Below the pieces are notes generated by a model. It saw only the letters and a list, made by a program, of their open reading frames with translations. It was not told the origin of the DNA and searched no databases. From assembly GCF_000342045.1 (NCBI RefSeq), contig NZ_AONQ01000025.1:1-62756 (forward strand): 62,756 nt of DNA, in the 5' to 3' direction. The translations under genes and the position numbers were made by a program. This DNA comes from Paramagnetospirillum caucaseum. Lineage in GTDB: Bacteria; Pseudomonadota; Alphaproteobacteria; Rhodospirillales; Magnetospirillaceae. Below are positions 7,878 through 17,400 of the stretch, piece by piece. Position 1 is the stretch's first letter, and every line of letters begins with the position of its first letter.

Positions 7878-8538
7878 ACAGGCGTCGCGAGACCCAGACG
7901 ATTCGACCGGCAATGCGGATTTCCTCGGCTATACGCTCATAGGGGCTGTAGCGGGAATTGTCGGAGATGATCCGCAGGGTCGGCGATTCGCCGCCGGAGA
8001 GGCGCTCCAGCCGCTTGGCCACCAGACCAAATCCGTCATACAGGACGAAGATGCCGGTGGGCCTTGGATTGGTCTGGGTGGTGTCGATCATCACCACGTC
8101 GCCGCTCATCAAGGTCGGCTCCATACTGTCGCCGCGCACCCGGATCAGTCTCAAACCGGCGGGCTTGAGGCTTAAGATGTCGCGCAGCCAATGTCGTGGA
8201 AAGTACCAGGGCGCTCCCTCCGGCTCGTCATCGACGGCAGCGCCGCCGCCCATATCGGCCTCGACATTGACGAACGGCACCGCTGCGTAATCGCGCTCCG
8301 GCATGGCGTCGTCGTCGGGGGCATTGCTCGCTCCTTCACCATAAACCAGGGCCTCCACCGACATTTTCAGTACGGCGGCGACGCGGGACAATTTCTCGCT
8401 GGATGGGTCGGCCGACCTCCCACGCAAGATGTCGTAAACGAATGACCGTCCGACGCCGGCAGCCTCGGCGACGTGCAGCGCCTTCATGTGAAGTTCCTTC
8501 ATGCGGGCGCGCATGCGGTCGGCCAGGGTCTCGGTCAT
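7867..8538 (-). CDS. Phage repressor, XRE HTH plus S24 (LexA-like) domain
   Basis: A 223-residue CI-type repressor. Residues 5-65 form an XRE helix-turn-helix (ALHVAEAAGVGRSFVYDIL). The C-terminal S24 peptidase domain has the catalytic serine in RGDSMEPTL (Ser138) and the lysine in LVAKRLERL (Lys175), so RecA-stimulated self-cleavage is possible, although I cannot identify the cleavage site. The ATG at 8538 is preceded by GAGGAG at good distance. It is transcribed leftward, divergent from the Cro-like gene, and is expected to maintain lysogeny. Confidence 0.92.
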   Translation of the reverse strand: MTETLADRMRARMKELHMKALHVAEAAGVGRSFVYDILRGRSADPSSEKLSRVAAVLKMSVEALVYGEGASNAPDDDAMPERDYAAVPFVNVEADMGGGAAVDDEPEGAPWYFPRHWLRDILSLKPAGLRLIRVRGDSMEPTLMSGDVVMIDTTQTNPRPTGIFVLYDGFGLVAKRLERLSGGESPTLRIISDNSRYSPYERIAEEIRIAGRIVWVSRRLFDN

Positions 8539-8567
8539 GGGGGCTCCTCGAATTTGTACTTCTCCAT

Positions 8568-8595
8568 AAAATAGGATTCGTCCTAACTGTGTCAA
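8568..8595 (-). promoter_or_regulatory. Repressor promoter with internal operator
   Basis: On the minus strand TTGACA (8595-8590) is followed after 16 bases by TATTTT (8573-8568). The spacer holds TTAGGACGAATCCTA, an imperfect palindrome with 5-base arms TAGGA/TCCTA. The same TTAGGA-N4-TCC pattern sits between the -35 and -10 boxes of the recombinase promoter, which points to autoregulation by the S24 repressor and shared control. Confidence 0.7.
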
Positions 8596-8635
8596 GCTTG
8601 ATACGCTCCGGCCATCCGATACGAAGGGGGGCCAC

Positions 8636-8899
8636 ATGGGCACCAGCAAAGACAATATCGCCAACCACGTCAGCTCGTTCATCGCCGATGTCCAGCAGGA
8701 GGTGGATTCCTATCTGGCGGCAACCGGGACGGCACCGACCATGTTCTGCAAGGCAGCGGTCAACGATCCCAATCTGCTGCGCCATATCGAGCAGGGGCGC
8801 CGCCGCCTGACCTTCGCCATGGCTGTCCGCCTACGCGATTACCTTTCCGAACAAAAGCACAACATTGACAGTGCCGGTTGCGGGAGGGTCGCCCAATGA
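8636..8899 (+). CDS. Cro-like small DNA-binding protein (putative)
   Basis: The 87-residue protein contains FCKAAVNDPNLLRHIEQGRR, a helix-turn-helix-like stretch resembling that of small XRE-type regulators, and a following helix AMAVRLRDYLSEQ. It is the first rightward gene, divergent from the repressor and sharing its 100-base control region, the usual place of cro. AAGGGGG lies just before the ATG. DNA binding is inferred from position and pattern; no experiment-backed family match is claimed. Confidence 0.65.
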   Translation: MGTSKDNIANHVSSFIADVQQEVDSYLAATGTAPTMFCKAAVNDPNLLRHIEQGRRRLTFAMAVRLRDYLSEQKHNIDSAGCGRVAQ

Positions 8900-9375
8900 C
8901 AATCCCCAACCGCCCCAGCCTCGGCGATCTGATCGGCATGCCGGTCGGTGATGTCGCCGCCCTGCCGGCCGATATGCTGGCCATGCTCCAGGAAGAGGTC
9001 GACGAGTCCCTGCGTCGTGCCAAGGCCGTCAAGGACCGGCTCGATGGAGCGCTGGACAGGAAATACGGCACCATCGCCGCCGAGTTGCGGAGTCGGGAGG
9101 GCAAGGACACCGGCACGGTGCGTTTCGATGATGGCGCCGTCACCGTGGCGGTTGATCTGCCCAAGAAGGTGGACTGGGATCAGGAGCAACTGGCGGCCAC
9201 CGTCGAGCGCATCCGCGTCGCCGGTGACGATCCGGCCGAATACGTCGATCTCGCCTTCAAGGTGCCGGAGCGCAAATACGCCGCCTGGCCAGCCCACATC
9301 CGAACTGCCTTCCAGGCCGCCCGCACGGTGAAGACCGGCAAGCCCAGCTTCGTGCTGAAACCCATCACCCCCTGA
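8896..9375 (+). CDS. Phage protein of unknown function in the early operon
   Basis: 159 residues, starting at an ATG that overlaps the Cro-like stop (ATGA). The middle is a coiled-coil-like stretch (QEEVDESLRRAKAVKDRLDG), then a beta-rich part (TGTVRFDDGAVTVAVDLPKK) and a C-terminal VPERKYAAWPAHIRTAF. Similar small proteins commonly precede the Sak4-like recombination ATPase in alphaproteobacterial phages, so a helper role in recombination is possible. No known domain was recognised. Confidence 0.7.
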   Translation: MTIPNRPSLGDLIGMPVGDVAALPADMLAMLQEEVDESLRRAKAVKDRLDGALDRKYGTIAAELRSREGKDTGTVRFDDGAVTVAVDLPKKVDWDQEQLAATVERIRVAGDDPAEYVDLAFKVPERKYAAWPAHIRTAFQAARTVKTGKPSFVLKPITP

Positions 9376-9474
9376 GACAACGACGGGGCAGCCCGTACCG
9401 CAAGGGCGGGCAGGTATCCCTTCGGCGCCCGGTCAAAGCCCCGTCGTCCCCGCTCTGAATTGGAGAATCTCCCC

Positions 9475-10311
9475 ATGGCCGTTCGCATCATCACCGCCGA
9501 CGAGCGCCTGTCGTCCGCCGCCAACAAGACCTCGGTGGCCATTTTCGGCCCACCTGGAGTCGGCAAAACCTCGCTGCTGAAGACCCTGCCGCCCGCCCAC
9601 ACCGTCTGCCTCGACTTGGAGGCGGGCATGAAGTCGGTCCAGGACTGGTCCGGCGCCAGCATCCCGGTGCGCAGCTTCGGCGACTTCCGGGACTTGGTGG
9701 TGCTGATCGGTGGCCCCGATCCGGCGGCCGATCCCAACGCCTATTACAGCGCCCAGCATCACCAGCATGTGCGTTCACTCTATGCCGGATCGGGCGTCGA
9801 AGAATTCCTCGCCTCCATGCCGGTGATCTTCGTCGATTCCATCACCGACCTAACTCGCCAGGCCATGGCCTTCGCCAAGCAGCAGCCGGAAGCCTTCTCC
9901 GATCGCACCGGCAAGCCTGATATCCGCGGCGCCTATGGCCTGCTGGGCCGGGAAGTCATCCAGGCGCTGAAGCACCTGCAGCACGCGCCGGGCAAGACGG
10001 TGATCTTCGTCGGCGTGCTGGAGAAGGTCACCGATGAATTCAACGCCATCAGCTGGCAGCCGCAGATGGAGGGATCGAAGGCGGGGCGCGAACTGCCCGG
10101 CATCGTCGATCAGGTCATCTCAATGCACCTGTTCTCCCACGACGCCGACGGCAACTGGGAACTGAACGAGAAGGCCGCCGAGCGCCGCCTCGTTTGCCGC
10201 TCCGGCAATTCCTACGGCCTGCCTGCCAAGGACCGCTCCGGCCGCCTGGAGGTGACCGAGCCGCCCGATCTGGGTGCCCTGCTGGCCAAGATCAACCGTA
10301 TCCCCGCCTGA
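9475..10311 (+). CDS. Sak4-like AAA ATPase (phage recombination)
   Basis: 278 residues with Walker A GPPGVGKTS (25-33) and Walker B MPVIFVDSIT, a RecA-like core of the AAA_24/Sak4 type. Sak4 proteins are short single-strand annealing recombinases that work with a cognate SSB, and the next gene encodes an SSB-like protein, which fits well. GGAGAAT precedes the ATG at 9475; an upstream TTG would add five residues without support. Together with the RecD-like helicase and the primase-helicase it forms the replication/recombination block. Confidence 0.82.
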   Translation: MAVRIITADERLSSAANKTSVAIFGPPGVGKTSLLKTLPPAHTVCLDLEAGMKSVQDWSGASIPVRSFGDFRDLVVLIGGPDPAADPNAYYSAQHHQHVRSLYAGSGVEEFLASMPVIFVDSITDLTRQAMAFAKQQPEAFSDRTGKPDIRGAYGLLGREVIQALKHLQHAPGKTVIFVGVLEKVTDEFNAISWQPQMEGSKAGRELPGIVDQVISMHLFSHDADGNWELNEKAAERRLVCRSGNSYGLPAKDRSGRLEVTEPPDLGALLAKINRIPA

Positions 10312-10328
10312 CCGAGAGGAGATTTCCC

Positions 10329-11078
10329 ATGTCCTACGACTTCAACGACGCCCAACCCCAGATGATGCCCCAGGGCGAAGTGATCCCAGACGGCACCTTC
10401 GCCAAGATCCGCATGACCATCCGCCCCGGCGGCACCAACGGCTCGGCCCCCATGGATGCCGGCCTGCTCAAGGCCTCGGCCGACAGCGACGCCAAAATGC
10501 TCGACTGCGAATTCACCGTGGTCGAGGGGCGGTTCGTGCGCCGCAAGTTCTGGCAGAACTTCACCGTCTCTGGCGGCAAGCTGGACGACAAGGGCCAGAG
10601 CAAGGGCTGGAACATCTCGAAGGCATCGTTCCGCGCCATGGTCGATAGCGCCCTGGGCCTCAACCCCAAGGATATGAGCGAGGCGGCCAAGGCCAAGCGG
10701 GTGATCCAGGGCTTGAAACAATTGGACGGCATCGTCTTCGTCGCCCGCATCATGGTTGAGCCTCCCTCCGATCCCAAATTCCGCGCCAGGAACAAGCTGG
10801 CTAATGTAGTGCTGCCAGGAGAGCCGCAATTCGACGCGGTGATGCGGGGCGAAGAGGTCGAACCCGATCCGGTTGATGCCAAGCCGCAGAAGTCGGCTTC
10901 GGGCACGGTGGCGCAGAACGCCCCCGCCTGGGCGGCCGATGCGGCTCCGGCGCCTTCATCCTCGGCTGGCGCGCAACAGCAGGGTGGTGCGTCGTGGACT
11001 CAGCAGCCCCCGGCGGCGGCCCCGCCGCAGGCCTCACCGCAGCCGGCGGCCAACGGCCCGGCTTGGCTCAATGGCTGA
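10329..11078 (+). CDS. Putative ssDNA-binding protein of the recombination module
   Basis: 249 residues: a conserved N-terminal domain up to about residue 180 (DGTFAKIRMTIRPGG, then FVRRKFWQNFTVSGGK) followed by a long disordered tail rich in Ala, Pro, Gln and Ser that ends in PAWLNG. An OB-like body followed by a flexible tail is the plan of phage SSBs, and the gene directly follows the Sak4-like ATPase. GAGGAG lies before the ATG. The SSB role is inferred from organisation rather than a diagnostic motif. Confidence 0.7.
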   Translation: MSYDFNDAQPQMMPQGEVIPDGTFAKIRMTIRPGGTNGSAPMDAGLLKASADSDAKMLDCEFTVVEGRFVRRKFWQNFTVSGGKLDDKGQSKGWNISKASFRAMVDSALGLNPKDMSEAAKAKRVIQGLKQLDGIVFVARIMVEPPSDPKFRARNKLANVVLPGEPQFDAVMRGEEVEPDPVDAKPQKSASGTVAQNAPAWAADAAPAPSSSAGAQQQGGASWTQQPPAAAPPQASPQPAANGPAWLNG

Positions 11079-11115
11079 GGGAGATGCCGCTCGTCCTCGG
11101 GCGGGCGGCCCCACC

Positions 11116-11343
11116 ATGACCGATGATGAATGGCAGGCGCATACGACGCGCCAAGCGGCAAAGGCGATCGGCGAATGGCTCGAAGCCCGAGGAAAACTGC
11201 ACCAGCCCATAAGGGCGCTGGCCATGTGGGAGTTGGAGGCCATGGCCTCCAACGCCATCGGCAACTTCATCGTGCTTGCCTCGCAGCGGATCAAGGCGGA
11301 GCCCGATCAGCACCCGGAGCTGACCCGGCTCTTGCTGGGCTGA
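11116..11343 (+). CDS. Small phage protein of unknown function
   Basis: 75 residues (MTDDEWQAHTTRQAAKAIG onward), probably all helical, ending in HPELTRLLLG. An alternative ATG at 11071 overlaps the previous stop and would add 15 residues rich in Arg and Gly; neither start has a good ribosome-binding site, so the start is uncertain. The stop overlaps the CTG that appears to start the next gene. I do not recognise the family. Confidence 0.6.
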   Translation: MTDDEWQAHTTRQAAKAIGEWLEARGKLHQPIRALAMWELEAMASNAIGNFIVLASQRIKAEPDQHPELTRLLLG

Positions 11344-11711
11344 ACCTTTGCGCCATCTGCGGTCGCGAGGCCAGGGGGTTCGGCTATGTCCACCGGCTGC
11401 GCCATGACGAATACCCGTTCCACCGCTTCTGCTCAATGCGCTGCCAGCAGGCCGGCGCCAAGATCGCAAGGGACCATAACGGCATGATCGACAAGACCGC
11501 CCGAGAAAACCAGGCCATCCGAGATGCCCGCCGTCCCTTCGCCGAGGCACTGACGGCGCTGGCCCTGATGGAGCCGTTCTACCACCGCACTGCCGAGGAT
11601 ATCGACCGCCTGATCGAAGCCGCCGTGACCGGCTATGTCGAGTCCATGCAGCGCCAAGCCGGTGTCAAGGAACGTTCTGGCCTGCCGTTCGACGACGAAA
11701 TTCCATTTTGA
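11340..11711 (+). CDS. Zinc-finger-like phage protein (DUF6511-like), probable CTG start
   Basis: The product has CAICGREARGFGYVHR followed by FHRFCSMRCQ, a four-cysteine zinc-binding pattern of the type seen in DUF6511 proteins, and a C-terminal helix region ending in GLPFDDEIPF. No ATG, GTG or TTG lies in frame close to the conserved part; the nearest upstream ATG (11130) would run through the whole preceding gene. The CTG at 11340 overlaps the previous stop as CTGA, the same geometry as the ATGA couplings around it, so I take it as the start, giving 123 residues. Function unknown. Confidence 0.65.
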   Translation: MNLCAICGREARGFGYVHRLRHDEYPFHRFCSMRCQQAGAKIARDHNGMIDKTARENQAIRDARRPFAEALTALALMEPFYHRTAEDIDRLIEAAVTGYVESMQRQAGVKERSGLPFDDEIPF

Positions 11712-11719
11712 GGCCCGCC

Positions 11720-12517
11720 ATGCTCGATCTCAACACCGGCTCCGGCTGCCAGTACCAGAAACCCGACCGCGATCCCGGTATCACCGTGGCGGTCAACGCC
11801 GCCATTGATGCGGCGCTGGTGGTGCGCAATCGAGAGCAGGCCGCCCGCCAGTATGTCAGCACGTCGGGCATCGGCCGCGAATGCCTGCGCCAGATCCAGT
11901 ACGACTATCTCGCCGTGCCCAAGGACGACGGGCGCGATTTCGAACCCAAGACGCTCCGCATCTTCGAAGCCGGACACCGCGGTGAAGACGTGGTGGCGGC
12001 GTGGCTGCGCGCGGCCGAATTCGATCTGCGCACGGAACGCCGTGACGGGCGGCAGTTCGGGTTCTCGGCGCTGGGTGGACGCTTCAAGGGCCACATCGAT
12101 GGCTGTCTGGTCGGCGGCCCGGTGGCCATGGCCTATCCCGCCCTGTGGGAGAACAAGGCGCTGGGCGTGTCCTCCTGGAAGGACGTGGTGAAACGCGGCG
12201 TGGTGCTGTCCAAGCCGGTCTACGCCGCCCAGCTTGCCCTCTACCAGGCCTATATGGATCTGCCGGCCCCGGCGCTGTTCACCGCGCTCAACCGGGATAC
12301 CTGGGAAATCCACTGCGAGCTGGTGCCGTTCGATGCGGCCCTGGCCCAGATCATGAGCGATCGCGCCGTCCAGGTGGTGCAATCCAGCGACGCCCAGGAA
12401 TTTCTGCCGCGCGCTGCTGCCGAACGGACCTCGGTGGTCTGCCGCGGCGGCAAGACGGCAGGCGGCTGGCATTCATCCTGCTCGTGGCAGGACCGCTGCT
12501 GGGGAGATGCACGATGA
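11720..12517 (+). CDS. PD-(D/E)XK nuclease family protein
   Basis: 265 residues. The central part, FKGHIDGCLVGG then ALWENKALGVSSWKDVVKRG, shows the D...ExK active-site pattern of PD-(D/E)XK nucleases (Cas4/RecB-like), with YAAQLALYQAYM as the following helix. The C-terminal part has several cysteines (SVVCRGGK, SSCSWQDRCWGD) that could bind an Fe-S cluster as in Cas4 and AddB, which is inference. GAGG precedes the ATG; a TTG at 11708 overlapping the previous stop is an alternative. It is likely to process DNA ends for phage recombination. Confidence 0.75.
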   Translation: MLDLNTGSGCQYQKPDRDPGITVAVNAAIDAALVVRNREQAARQYVSTSGIGRECLRQIQYDYLAVPKDDGRDFEPKTLRIFEAGHRGEDVVAAWLRAAEFDLRTERRDGRQFGFSALGGRFKGHIDGCLVGGPVAMAYPALWENKALGVSSWKDVVKRGVVLSKPVYAAQLALYQAYMDLPAPALFTALNRDTWEIHCELVPFDAALAQIMSDRAVQVVQSSDAQEFLPRAAAERTSVVCRGGKTAGGWHSSCSWQDRCWGDAR

Positions 12518-13152
12518 CGACGCAACATCGCCCCTTGAGCTACGAGATCCTCCAAATTCGCGAGACTGGCGGCCCCCGCACCATCGCCCGGATCTGGTGC
12601 GCCGCATGCGGCGACACCCTCGATCTCACCCTCACCGCGAATCGTCACGCCGACAACGTCGAGCGGCGGGCCAAGGCCAAGGGGTGGGACTGCGACAAGA
12701 ACCGCGCCAGCCGCACCATCTGCCCCGACTGCAAGGCGGCTCCTCCCGCGAGAATTAAGCCGGCCATGCCCGTCGCACCGAAAGCCTGCCGATCCGCCAC
12801 TGCGGCGAAATCCGCTGTCCCAATCATCAATATGGAGCCACCGATGACCGCCATCACCCCTGCCGTCCGCCCCGCCACCCCCGACGAGCGCATGCGCATC
12901 CGCCACAAGCTGGACGGGGTGTTCGACGATGCCAAGGGCATGTACTTGGATGGCTACAGCGACCAGCGCGTGGCCGAGGAACTGAAGCTGCCGCGCAAGA
13001 TGATCGAGCAGATCCGCGAAGCCGCCTATGGCCCGATCCGCACCGATCCCGAGATCGAGCAACTGCGGACCGACATCACTTCCCTGGTTTCCCAGGCCAG
13101 CGCCCTGGCCAACCGGCTGGCCGAGGTCGAGAAGCGTTTCCAGCCCAGATAA
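12514..13152 (+). CDS. Zinc-ribbon and HTH-like phage protein
   Basis: 212 residues, start coupled to the nuclease stop (ATGA). The N-terminal domain has WCAACGDTL and TICPDCKA, a four-cysteine zinc ribbon. A flexible Ala/Pro linker follows, then a C-terminal helical domain with a possible HTH (YSDQRVAEELKLPRKMIEQ) and a coiled coil to the end. A nucleic-acid-binding or regulatory role is inferred. An internal ATG at 12844, after GAGCC, could give a separate shorter product holding only the HTH part. Confidence 0.65.
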   Translation: MTTQHRPLSYEILQIRETGGPRTIARIWCAACGDTLDLTLTANRHADNVERRAKAKGWDCDKNRASRTICPDCKAAPPARIKPAMPVAPKACRSATAAKSAVPIINMEPPMTAITPAVRPATPDERMRIRHKLDGVFDDAKGMYLDGYSDQRVAEELKLPRKMIEQIREAAYGPIRTDPEIEQLRTDITSLVSQASALANRLAEVEKRFQPR

Positions 13153-13169
13153 CCGGGAGCCTGCCCGCG

Positions 13170-14474
13170 ATGACCGACATCACGCCTTCGGATAATCAGG
13201 CCCGCGCCATCGTTGCCATCCGCGACTGGTTCCAGAATCGCAGCGATGAGCAGCCGGTGTTCCGGCTGTTCGGCTTTGCCGGCACCGGCAAGTCCACCGT
13301 GCTGAAATTCGCCCTCGACGATCTGGGCCTCAGCCCCCATGCCGAGGATAGGCCCGGCGTGGTCACCGCCACCTTCACCGGCAAGGCCGCCTTGGTGCTG
13401 CGGCGCAAGGGAACTCCGGCGCGGACCATCCACAGCCTGATCTACAGCGTCATCGAGGCCACCGACGAGGAGATCGAGGAAGCAGGAAAGCGCATCACTC
13501 AGGCGGAATTGAATGCCCGTGGGTTGATCGGTTTCGACCGCACCGCCGCCGAGGCCGCCATCGAGGCCATGCGCCAGACGCTACGCGACATGAAGAAACC
13601 GCGCTTCGCCCTTAATCCCGACAGCCCTGCCGCCAGCGCCAAGCTGATCGTCTTGGACGAGGTGTCCATGGTCGGAGACGAGATGGCCCGCGACCTGATG
13701 AGCTTCGATCGCCCCATCCTGGTGCTGGGCGATCCCGGCCAGTTGCCGCCGATCAAGGGCGAGGGTGCGTTTACCCAGGCGGCCCCCGACATCATGCTGA
13801 CCGAGATCCACCGCCAGGCCGCCGAGAGCGCAATCATCCGTCTCGCCACCATGGCCCGCGAAGGCCAGCCCATCGGCTTCGGCCAATATGACGACCATGC
13901 CTGGAAGATGCGGATGGCCGACGTCACCCCGCAGCAAGCCCTGCGCGGTGGTCAGGTGATCTGCGGCCGCAATACCACCCGGTTCCAGTTGAACAACGCG
14001 CTCCGTCGCGCTGCCGGATTCGGCGGATCGTATCTGCCCACTGGCGCCGACGAGAAGGTGATCTGCCTCAAAAATCAGAATGATCTGGGCCTTATCAACG
14101 GCATGTTCCTGACTCTTGCTGACATTGTCGACGAGGGCAGCGTTTATTTCTCCGCCACCGTTACCGACGAGGCCGGCACTCCCATTGGCCCGCCAGCCAA
14201 GGATGGCAAGCCGGGGCGACTGATGCTCTACAAGGGGCACTTCGAGGATCATGTCGCCCTTGATCCCCACCGCCATGACCGAGACTGGCGGGACAAGAAG
14301 AAGCTGACCGAGGCCACTTTTGGTTGGGCGATCACCTGCCACAAGGCGCAGGGCTCCCAATGGGAGAACGTCATCGTCTGGGACGATGGCCTGGGCCGCA
14401 CAGAGCAGGACCGCCGCCGCTGGCTATACACCGCCATTACTCGTGCAGAAAGGGGGCTGGTGATACTCGCATGA
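13170..14474 (+). CDS. RecD/Dda-like superfamily 1 DNA helicase
   Basis: 434 residues. Walker A is GFAGTGKST (35-43), Walker B LIVLDEVSMV, motif III LGDPGQLPPI, and the C-terminal UvrD_C_2 segment reads FGWAITCHKAQGSQW and YTAITRAERGLVI. This is a complete SF1B 5'-3' helicase as in phage Dda and RecD2. It would unwind DNA during phage replication or recombination. The gene overlaps the start of the primase-helicase (ATGA), so both are made together. Confidence 0.92.
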   Translation: MTDITPSDNQARAIVAIRDWFQNRSDEQPVFRLFGFAGTGKSTVLKFALDDLGLSPHAEDRPGVVTATFTGKAALVLRRKGTPARTIHSLIYSVIEATDEEIEEAGKRITQAELNARGLIGFDRTAAEAAIEAMRQTLRDMKKPRFALNPDSPAASAKLIVLDEVSMVGDEMARDLMSFDRPILVLGDPGQLPPIKGEGAFTQAAPDIMLTEIHRQAAESAIIRLATMAREGQPIGFGQYDDHAWKMRMADVTPQQALRGGQVICGRNTTRFQLNNALRRAAGFGGSYLPTGADEKVICLKNQNDLGLINGMFLTLADIVDEGSVYFSATVTDEAGTPIGPPAKDGKPGRLMLYKGHFEDHVALDPHRHDRDWRDKKKLTEATFGWAITCHKAQGSQWENVIVWDDGLGRTEQDRRRWLYTAITRAERGLVILA

Positions 14475-17400
14475 TCGACCTCAATGACGTCTGGCAACCG
14501 CCTGCCCGTTTTGACCTGCCCGAAATTCGTGGTCGCCTGGCCGCCACGGCACCGGACTGGCTGCCGGGGCTGTTTCCTCAAGGTCGGCTGTCCCCGGATC
14601 GCCGGACGCTGCGCTGTGCCGATTTGTCGGGGCGTTCGCCGCGCAAGGACGGCTCGTGCATCATCCATCTTGGCGGTCACCATGCCGGTTGGGGCTTCGA
14701 CCATGCCACCGGCGAGAGCGCCGGTCCCATCGATCTAATCCACCACGCCACCGGTCTTGCCGACCGCGACCTGTTCGAGGAAGCCGCCCGGCTGGCCCGC
14801 ATGGATCTGCCCGCCCCGCAACGAGCCATGACGCCCAAGCCGACGCATGACCTGGAAATCGCCCGCATCCTCGGCGGTGTCCGGCCGCTGGTCGGCACCA
14901 TCGGCGAGATCTATCTCCGCCACCGTGGTGTCGGCGATCCGCGGTCGCCCGATCTGCTGTACCACGACGACCTTCCCGACTTCGACGGACGGCGAGGCTG
15001 GCCAGGGCTGGTGGGGATTGTCCGTGACGGTGCCGGCAACCCCATCGGCGGTATCCACCGCACCTTCCTGCTCGACGATGGCAGCGGCAAAGCGCCACCC
15101 GGCAAAAAGATGCTGGGATCGGTGGCCGGCGGTTCTGTCCGCTTGTCACCCATTCCCGCCGACGGCCATCTCGGCATCGGCGAGGGCATCGAGACCGCGC
15201 TGTCGGCCTGGGCCATCTTCGGCATCCCCACCTGGGCGGCACTGTCGGCGGGCAATCTGCGCGACTGGCAGTGGCCCGAGGGCATCCGGCGCGTCACCAT
15301 CTTCGCCGATGCCGGTGATGCTGGCATGCAAGCTGCCGCCACCCTGGCCGAGCGGCTCAACGCGGCCGGCATCCCGTCCACCATCGTCGCGCCCCTGCAT
15401 GGCGACGACGTCAACGACGATCTCGGGAAGGGCGCGGCGGTTGCGCATTATAATGTGCAGCCCGCTGTCGAGGAGGCCCCGCCCACCTTCGAGAGTCTGA
15501 TGGCGCAGGTGGAATGCCTGCAAGACGGCGATGCCATCGCCCTGGGCCGCCTCTATGCCCAGATCGCCAGCGGCAACCTGGAGATTTTCCAGCAGGACAA
15601 GCTGTTCGCCGCCATCAGAAAGCAGGCCGGCATCGGTATCCCCACCTCGCGGCGACAGGTGGCCGCCCTGCGGAAGACGCTGGATGCTGCGGCGGCGGAT
15701 CACGAGGCCGACGATGTCAGCTTCGACGACGAAGTACGGCAGATGGCCACCCTCTATCCACTGCCCCGAACCGAGGGTGTCGATCTGCGTCTGTGCCGCG
15801 CGTCCCGTTCCGGCGAGATCATGGTCCATCGCAACATGGGCAGCGGCAAGGATGGCCGAACCGTGTGGCAGCCGGTTGCCAGCCCGTTCGGCATTCCCTT
15901 CCGGCTGCGCTATCTCGACCAGGACGACGCCTACGGTTTGCGGATGGTCATCCGCGATATGCATGGAACTTCTCGGGTGGTGGACTTTCCCCGTTCGGCC
16001 ATCGCCCAGCAAGGGGCGCAGGAAATCCGCTCCGCCCTTTATGCCGCCGGTCTGCGCACCTGTGCCGACGGCGATCAGGTCGCCGTCATGCTGCTGAAGG
16101 CCGTCAATCCCCAGGCAGAGACCCTGGTGGTCAGCCGTCCTGGCTGGCATCGGCTGGAAGGCCGCGATCATCCAGTGTTTGTTACTCCGGCAGGAAAGGC
16201 CATCGGCGATGCCTCGGCATTGGAATTGGCAGCCAATGCCCGCACCGAATCCGTCCGCGGCAGCCTCGACGGCTGGAAGGCGGCGGTGGCGGCAGCTGCT
16301 TTAGTCCAGGGCTGTCCGCATTTCCTGCTCGGCGTCCTGGCTGGGTTCTCGGGCGTGGTGCAGTCGCTGGCCGGTCTGGACAGTTGCGGCCTCAATCTCA
16401 GCGGCCTGTCGTCCAGCGGCAAGACGACGGCGCAGAAGTTGGCGGTCTCCGCCTGGACCTCCACCGGAATCGGTGCCGGGCTGCTGCAATCCATGCGATC
16501 GACCGAGAATGCCGTGGAAGTCATCGCGCAAGGAGCCAGCGGCACCGTCCTCGCTCTGGACGAACTGGCCCATGTCGATGGCCGCACCATCGCCAAGCTG
16601 ATCTATGCCATTGCCGGCGGCCAGGGTAAGGCGCGCATGACGGCAGGCGCCATGCTCAAGCAACGCTATGCCTGGTCGACCTATGCCCTGCTGTCCAGCG
16701 AATGCTCCCTGGAGGAAAAGGTGCGGGCCGATGGCGGTGCCTGGATCGCCGGCATGGCGGTGCGCATTGTCGACGTGGACGTCACTGACGTGGATCGCGC
16801 CGTTCCAGCCACCACGCTGCGAGCAATTGCCGGGATCGACGAAAACCATGGCCACGCGGGACCGGCTTTCGTCGAGCGGCTCATCGCCACCGGTCTGCAC
16901 CAGTCCCCCGACACGCTGCGGGACCGCATTCTGGCCGAGGCCCGCAAGTTGGCGGGCGACACCACCGATTCCGCCCGCATCCGTGCCGCCACCTGTCTGG
17001 CCCTGCCACTGGTCGCGGGTCAACTGGCCCAGGAATTCGGGTTGCTGCCGACCTTCATCGACATCGAAACCCCTGTGCGCTGGGCATGGAGCCGCTTCCA
17101 GAAATCCTCGGATGCCGAGGCGCTGGAGCCTGGGGAACAGGTCGTCTCAATGCTGCGGGCCTGGATCGCCGAACGCTGGGACGTTACCATCAAGGCGGTC
17201 GATGCGGGCGAACTCAGCTTCGACCGCAAGGCCAATAACCGCGAAGCCGTGGCATGGTATGACCACGACGCCATTTACATCCCCGCTCACCGTCTGCGTG
17301 AGGCAGCGGGCGAGACTCTCAAAGCGGTGCAGATCAGTAAAATCCTGGCCGACCGCGACATGCTGTCGCGCCGCCACAACGATAAGCGGGCCATCGTCCG

